A stretch of DNA of 64,000 bases from Burkholderiales bacterium (lineage in GTDB: Bacteria > Pseudomonadota > Gammaproteobacteria > Burkholderiales > SG8-41). The stretch lies in NCBI GenBank assembly GCA_019635015.1, contig JAHCAG010000011.1, forward strand, positions 1 to 64,000, given 5' to 3'. Every line of letters starts with the position of its first letter. Position 1 is the stretch's first letter. Below the pieces are notes generated by a model. That model made no database searches, was not told the DNA's origin, and worked only from the letters and a program-made list of their open reading frames with translations. Made by a program: the position numbers and the translations under genes. Shown piece after piece: positions 60,192-64,000 of this stretch.

Positions 60192-60989
60192 ATGTACAAG
60201 GACTATCAGGCCATCCAGTGGGAAATTGTCGACCATACCGGGGTTCTGCGGCTGAACCGCCCTGAGCGGCTCAACGCCATCGACAACGCGATGCGTGGCG
60301 ACATCGAGCATGTGCTGCGTGCGGCGGAAGCCGATCAGGAGGTGTGGACGATCGTCGTCACCGGCAACGGCCGTGGATTCTGCTCCGGCGCCGACCTCAA
60401 GGCGCGGGCGGAGGCCGAGAAGGCGGGTGCCGGCGGCACCGCGCCGCAGCCCTTGTTTGACATGAAGTATTACTACGCCATCGGCTTCAGCCAGATCAAC
60501 AAGCCGGTCATCGCGGCGGTCAACGGTGTCACCCGTGGTGCCGGCTGCAACATGGCTTTTGCGGCGGATTTCCGCATCCTTTCCGAGAACGCCAATTTCG
60601 GCGTCAATTTTGTCGAACGCGGGCTGATGGGCGAGACCTCGACCTGGTACCTGCCGCGGCTGGTCGGCCATGCCAGGGCCGCCGAAATCTGCCTGCTCGG
60701 CGAGCCCTTTGACGCGCGGCAGGCGGAAAACTGGGGACTGGCCACCAAGGTGGTTCCCCACGACGGCTTGATGGACGAGGCGCTGGCACTGGCGAAACGG
60801 CTCAACAGCAAGGCGCCGATCGCGGTGCAGATGACCAAGGTGGCCCTGCGCCGCGCCTGGGAACAGGACGTCGAACAGCAGCTCGAGCTGCAGAACACCA
60901 TGAACAACAAGCTGCGCGGCACCGCCGACACGCAGGAGGCGCTGCGTGCCTTTATTGAAAAGCGGCCGCCGGTGTTCCGCGGGGCCTGA
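60192..60989 (+). CDS. enoyl-CoA hydratase/isomerase family protein
   Basis: The 265-residue crotonase-fold protein has the oxyanion elements GRGFCSGADLKAR and AAVNGVTRGAGCNMAFAADFRI, and a FVERGLMGETSTWYLPRLVG segment. The residue often Glu in hydratases is present in FVERGLMGE. GGGAGAAA precedes the ATG. It is likely to act in fatty-acid or amino-acid degradation. It may share a transcript with the dehydratase gene 78 bases downstream. Confidence 0.9.
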   Translation: MYKDYQAIQWEIVDHTGVLRLNRPERLNAIDNAMRGDIEHVLRAAEADQEVWTIVVTGNGRGFCSGADLKARAEAEKAGAGGTAPQPLFDMKYYYAIGFSQINKPVIAAVNGVTRGAGCNMAFAADFRILSENANFGVNFVERGLMGETSTWYLPRLVGHARAAEICLLGEPFDARQAENWGLATKVVPHDGLMDEALALAKRLNSKAPIAVQMTKVALRRAWEQDVEQQLELQNTMNNKLRGTADTQEALRAFIEKRPPVFRGA

Positions 60990-61015
60990 ACGGCCGCGCG
61001 GGCCGCCTTGCCTCC

Positions 61016-61035
61016 CGATAGCCCTTGGGCTATCG
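61016..61035. promoter_or_regulatory. perfect palindrome before the dehydratase gene
   Basis: CGATAGCCC-TT-GGGCTATCG is a perfect 9-bp inverted repeat 31 bases before the dehydratase ATG. Without a T run it is better read as an operator or an mRNA hairpin than as a terminator. Confidence 0.4.
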
Positions 61036-61066
61036 TGCGAGCCTGATTTTTCCGAGGTAAATTCCC

Positions 61067-62836
61067 ATGGCACAGAGCAAGGGCGGGGCGGGCAGCAAAC
61101 GCGGGGCCGGCACGCGCAAGACCGGCATGCGCAAGGGGCTCACCGCCTACGGCGACGAGGGTTTTTCGTTGTTCCTGCGCAAGGCCTTCGTCAAGGCGAT
61201 GGGCTACACCGACGATGCACTTGACCGGCCCATCGTCGGCATCACCAACACTTTCAGCGGCTTCAACGCCTGCCACCGCAACGTTCCCGAGTTGATCGAG
61301 GCGGTGAAACGCGGCGTGATGCTCGCCGGCGGCCTGCCGGTGGAGTTCCCGGTGATCACGCTGCATGAGTCGTTTGCCTACCCGACCAGCATGTACCTGC
61401 GCAACCTGATGTCGGTGGACACCGAGGAGATGATGCGCGGTCAGCCGGTGGATTCCGTGGTGCTGATCGGCGGTTGCGACAAGACCGTGCCGGCGCTGCT
61501 GATGGGGGCGGCCAGCGCCAATGTGCCGTCGATCATGCTGGTGACCGGACCGATGATCACCGGCGACCACAAGGGCGAGCGCCTGGGCGCCTGCACCGAC
61601 TGCCGCCGCTTCTGGGGCAAGTACCGCGCAACCGAAATTTCCGAACAGGAGATCGGCGAGATCAACAACAAGCTGGCGCCTTCAGCGGGCACCTGCATGG
61701 TGATGGGCACGGCCAGCACGATGGCGCTGTGCACTGAAGCAATGGGCATGATGCTGCCCGGCGGTTCCTGCGTGCCGGCGGTGATGGCGGATCGTTTGCG
61801 CCAGGCCGAAGCCAGCGGTGCCCGCGCAGTGGCGATGGCCAAGGAAAAACTGACGCCCGACAGGATCATGACGGTCGAAGCCTTCGAGAATGCGCTGCGC
61901 GTGCTGTTTGCCGTCGGCGGTTCGACCAATGCCATCGTGCATCTGACTGCCATGGCGGGGCGCCTCGGCATCAAGCTTGACCTCGATGCCTTCGACAGAA
62001 TGGGCCGCGAAACGCCGGTGCTGGTCGACCTCAAGCCGACCGGGCAGGGCTACATGGAAGACCTCTACAAGGCCGGCGGCCTCGCGCCGATCCTGCGCGA
62101 ACTGAAGCACCAGTTGAATCTGAAGGCCCTGACGGTGACCGGCAAGACACTGGGTGAGGATCTGGCTGAAGCCTTGCCGCCCTGGGACCAGAAAGTGGTG
62201 CGGAAATTCAAGGATCCGGTGTTCGCCGGCGGCAGCATCGCGGTGTTGCGCGGCAACCTCGCACCCGGCGGCGCGATCATCAAGCAGGCGGCGATGGATC
62301 CGAAACTCGTGCGCCATGAAGGCCGAGCGGTGGTGTTCGAATCGCTGGAAGACATGGCGAACCGTGTTGATGATCCCAAGCTCGATGTCGAGGCGAATGA
62401 CATCCTGGTGCTGAAAAACGCCGGGCCGAAAGGTGCGCCGGGCATGCCGGAAGCGGGGTATCTGCCGATTCCGAAAAAACTCGCGGCGAAAGGCGTCAAG
62501 GACATGGTGCGGATCTCGGATGCGCGCATGAGCGGCACTGCATTCGGCGCGATCGTGCTGCATGTGACACCGGAATCGGCAATGGGTGGCGCGCTGGGCC
62601 TGGTGCAGAACGGCGACCGCATCCGGCTCGATGTGCCGGCGCGCAAACTGGAATTGCTGGTCAGTGATGCCGAACTCGCCGCGCGACGCAAACGCTGGAA
62701 GGCGCCGGTCGCGCGCAAGGATGAAGGGCGCGGTTACCGCAAACTGTTCATGGATCAGATCACGCAGGCCGATGAGGGCTGCGACTTCACGTTTCTGAAA
62801 CCCGAAATCACCACACAGGCTCCCCGCAAGCGATGA
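61067..62836 (+). CDS. IlvD/EDD family dehydratase
   Basis: The 589-residue protein has the family motifs GCDKTVPALLMGAA, LGACTDCRRFWGKY, PSAGTCMVMGTASTMA, AVGGSTNAIVHL and RISDARMSGTAFGAIVLHVTPES, with Cys residues for an Fe-S cluster. The length and the CTDC motif fit sugar-acid dehydratases such as arabinonate dehydratase as well as dihydroxy-acid dehydratase; the neighbourhood does not decide which. The first ~18 residues are Lys/Gly-rich and variable. Its stop overlaps the SET gene start (ATGA). Confidence 0.9.
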   Translation: MAQSKGGAGSKRGAGTRKTGMRKGLTAYGDEGFSLFLRKAFVKAMGYTDDALDRPIVGITNTFSGFNACHRNVPELIEAVKRGVMLAGGLPVEFPVITLHESFAYPTSMYLRNLMSVDTEEMMRGQPVDSVVLIGGCDKTVPALLMGAASANVPSIMLVTGPMITGDHKGERLGACTDCRRFWGKYRATEISEQEIGEINNKLAPSAGTCMVMGTASTMALCTEAMGMMLPGGSCVPAVMADRLRQAEASGARAVAMAKEKLTPDRIMTVEAFENALRVLFAVGGSTNAIVHLTAMAGRLGIKLDLDAFDRMGRETPVLVDLKPTGQGYMEDLYKAGGLAPILRELKHQLNLKALTVTGKTLGEDLAEALPPWDQKVVRKFKDPVFAGGSIAVLRGNLAPGGAIIKQAAMDPKLVRHEGRAVVFESLEDMANRVDDPKLDVEANDILVLKNAGPKGAPGMPEAGYLPIPKKLAAKGVKDMVRISDARMSGTAFGAIVLHVTPESAMGGALGLVQNGDRIRLDVPARKLELLVSDAELAARRKRWKAPVARKDEGRGYRKLFMDQITQADEGCDFTFLKPEITTQAPRKR

Positions 62837-63390
62837 CCCCAAAAAAGAAGACCACCGGCAGCACCCGTAAATCTGCAAAAAAACAGTTAAAAAACAATAA
62901 GTCAGTAAAAAAATCCGCCGCCGGGAAGTCGACGGTCAAAAAGGCTTTGCCCAAGGTTGCCGTGCGCAATTCGCCAATCCATGGCCGCGGCGTGTTTGCG
63001 GTGGGGGCGATTGCAAAGGGCGAGCGCATCATCGAATACACCGGCGAACGCATCTCGCATGCCGAGGCCGACCGCCGGTATGGCGAATTGCACGAAGGCT
63101 CTTCGCACACGATGCTGTTTGCGGCCACCGATGAAATCGTCATCGACGCGACTAAGCGCGGCGGGCCCGCGCGCTGGATCAACCATTCCTGCCGGCCCAA
63201 CTGCGAAGCCGATGAAACCGGCGGGCGCGTGTTCATCAGTTCGATCCGTGCCATCCGCGCTGGCGAGGAACTGTCGTACGACTACAACCTGGTGCTGGAA
63301 GAGCGCCACACGCCGAAGCTGAAACGCGAACATCCCTGCCATTGCGGCGCACGCAACTGCCGCGGCACGCTGCTCGGCAGGAAGCGCTGA
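62833..63390 (+). CDS. SET-domain protein lysine methyltransferase with Lys-rich tail
   Basis: The 185-residue protein starts with a ~42-residue tail rich in Lys, Ser and Thr, like histone H1-type tails. The SET domain follows: IHGRGVFAVGAIAKGERIIEYTGE, RWINHSCRPNCEA (cofactor/catalytic) and ELSYDYN. A post-SET Cys cluster CHCGARNCRGTLLG completes it. It methylates Lys on an unknown protein using SAM. It is translationally coupled to the dehydratase gene. Bacterial SET genes are often thought to be acquired from eukaryotes. Confidence 0.9.
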   Translation: MTPKKKTTGSTRKSAKKQLKNNKSVKKSAAGKSTVKKALPKVAVRNSPIHGRGVFAVGAIAKGERIIEYTGERISHAEADRRYGELHEGSSHTMLFAATDEIVIDATKRGGPARWINHSCRPNCEADETGGRVFISSIRAIRAGEELSYDYNLVLEERHTPKLKREHPCHCGARNCRGTLLGRKR

Positions 63391-63406
63391 CCGGCGGGCG
63401 CCGTCC

Positions 63407-64000
63407 TCAGCGGCCGGAGGCCGGGGGAAGGGGCGGGGTGTTGCGCAGGTGGTCGAGCAGCGCGCGTTCGGTTTCGCTCATCCGGTCCTCGTCGACATGC
63501 AGCACGATTTCACGAAACACGTTGTGCTGGCTTTCCAGCCGGATCACCGACAGTTCGAAGCAGCCTTTCAGTGAAAGCGCGAGGCTTTCCGGCACCACGG
63601 CGAGCCCCATCCCGGCGGAGACCATGCGGCAGGCGTGGTAGAGGCCGCCGACTTCGGCGAGGGAGCGGATGGCCTTGCCGGCATTGCGCGCTTCCTCGCG
63701 CAGCGGCCCGTAAATGACACTCTCCTGCTGCAGGCCGATGTACTCGTAATCAAGGGTGTCGGTGAAACGCACGCGCCGGCGGCGTCCCAGCGGATGCGAA
63801 CTGTGCGCCACCAGCACCAGCGGTTCGGACACGTATTCAAAGTGTCGCAGTCCCAGACCGGGCGGCTGGTTCACGGCGGCGATGCCGATCCGGGCATGTT
63901 CCTGCTGCAGCGCATTGGCGGTATCCCAGGACCGTGATTCCTCGATTTCGACCAGCACGTCCGGGTGCCTGTCGCGGAACTTGCGGATGACGCCGGGCAG
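63407..64000 (-). CDS. LysR-family regulator, N-terminal part outside window
   Basis: Only the C-terminal ~197 residues are present; the frame stays open to base 64000, and the DNA-binding domain lies beyond it. LPGVIRKFRDRHPDVLVEIEE, GIAAVNQPPG and RMVSAGMGLAVVPESLA are typical of the LysR effector domain. It ends near the SET gene. It is convergent with the EDD/SET genes and its target cannot be inferred. Confidence 0.85.
   Translation of the reverse strand: MPGVIRKFRDRHPDVLVEIEESRSWDTANALQQEHARIGIAAVNQPPGLGLRHFEYVSEPLVLVAHSSHPLGRRRRVRFTDTLDYEYIGLQQESVIYGPLREEARNAGKAIRSLAEVGGLYHACRMVSAGMGLAVVPESLALSLKGCFELSVIRLESQHNVFREIVLHVDEDRMSETERALLDHLRNTPPLPPASGR

Overview
The window is GC-rich, densely coded DNA from a proteobacterium, most likely a betaproteobacterium of the Burkholderiales/Rhodocyclales type. 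This is inferred from three orphan Bug/TctC-type binding proteins, a two-partner secretion (TPS) locus with an internal FecR gene, a short Q-loop cytochrome bd, OxyR with rubrerythrin, and a B12-dependent ribonucleotide reductase. No rRNA, tRNA, CRISPR array, integrase or complete insertion sequence was seen.

Layout. 1-7087: 3' part of a giant TPS exoprotein made of tandem repeats. 7189-9482: cyanide-insensitive-type cytochrome bd oxidase. 9496-14431 (minus): ABC ATPase, FtsX-like permease, LolA-like periplasmic protein, outer-membrane barrel and a metallo-beta-lactamase-fold hydrolase, which look like one trans-envelope operon. 14646-17366 (minus): exported methyltransferase-fold protein, exported acetolactate-decarboxylase-like protein and two Met/His/Gly-rich periplasmic proteins, divergent from a two-component system (17581-19742). 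19819-31640: mixed housekeeping genes (lipoproteins, membrane-anchored Mrr nuclease, Bug proteins, 3'-5' exonuclease, AmiD-like amidase, FKBP, GIY-YIG, MFS, nitroreductase, M15 peptidase). 31721-33722: FocA/NirC-type channel and an unknown gene, separated by a 291-bp folded insertion element. 33812-39087 (minus): rhomboid protease, then rubredoxin reductase, ZIP transporter, Dps, rubredoxin, rubrerythrin and OxyR. 39378-44117 (minus): two formylglycine sulfatases, a Bug protein and an RraA-like aldolase. 44196-46455: FadL-like porin and a LuxR-type regulator. 46636-55932: tpsA-fecR-tpsB operon. 56002-60006 (minus): class II ribonucleotide reductase with a full-length intein. 60192-64000: enoyl-CoA hydratase, IlvD/EDD dehydratase, a SET methyltransferase with a lysine-rich tail, and a truncated LysR regulator.

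How genes work together. OxyR, rubrerythrin, rubredoxin, rubredoxin reductase and Dps form a coherent peroxide-defence set. A near-consensus OxyR half-site lies upstream of rubrerythrin, and a possible OxyS-like small transcript diverges from oxyR. The TPS operon couples an exoprotein and its transporter to a FecR-domain protein carrying a large duplicated insert of unknown repeats.

The most unusual item is the element at 32570-32860. It has 25-bp perfect terminal inverted repeats, a 5-bp CTAAG duplication, and two inverted 99-bp arms with identical three-tier hairpin geometry but different, compensating sequences. It replaced the end of the channel gene and separated two genes that previously overlapped. 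Other non-coding signals are an AT-rich 14-mer repeated at gene boundaries and heptamer repeats at convergent gene ends.
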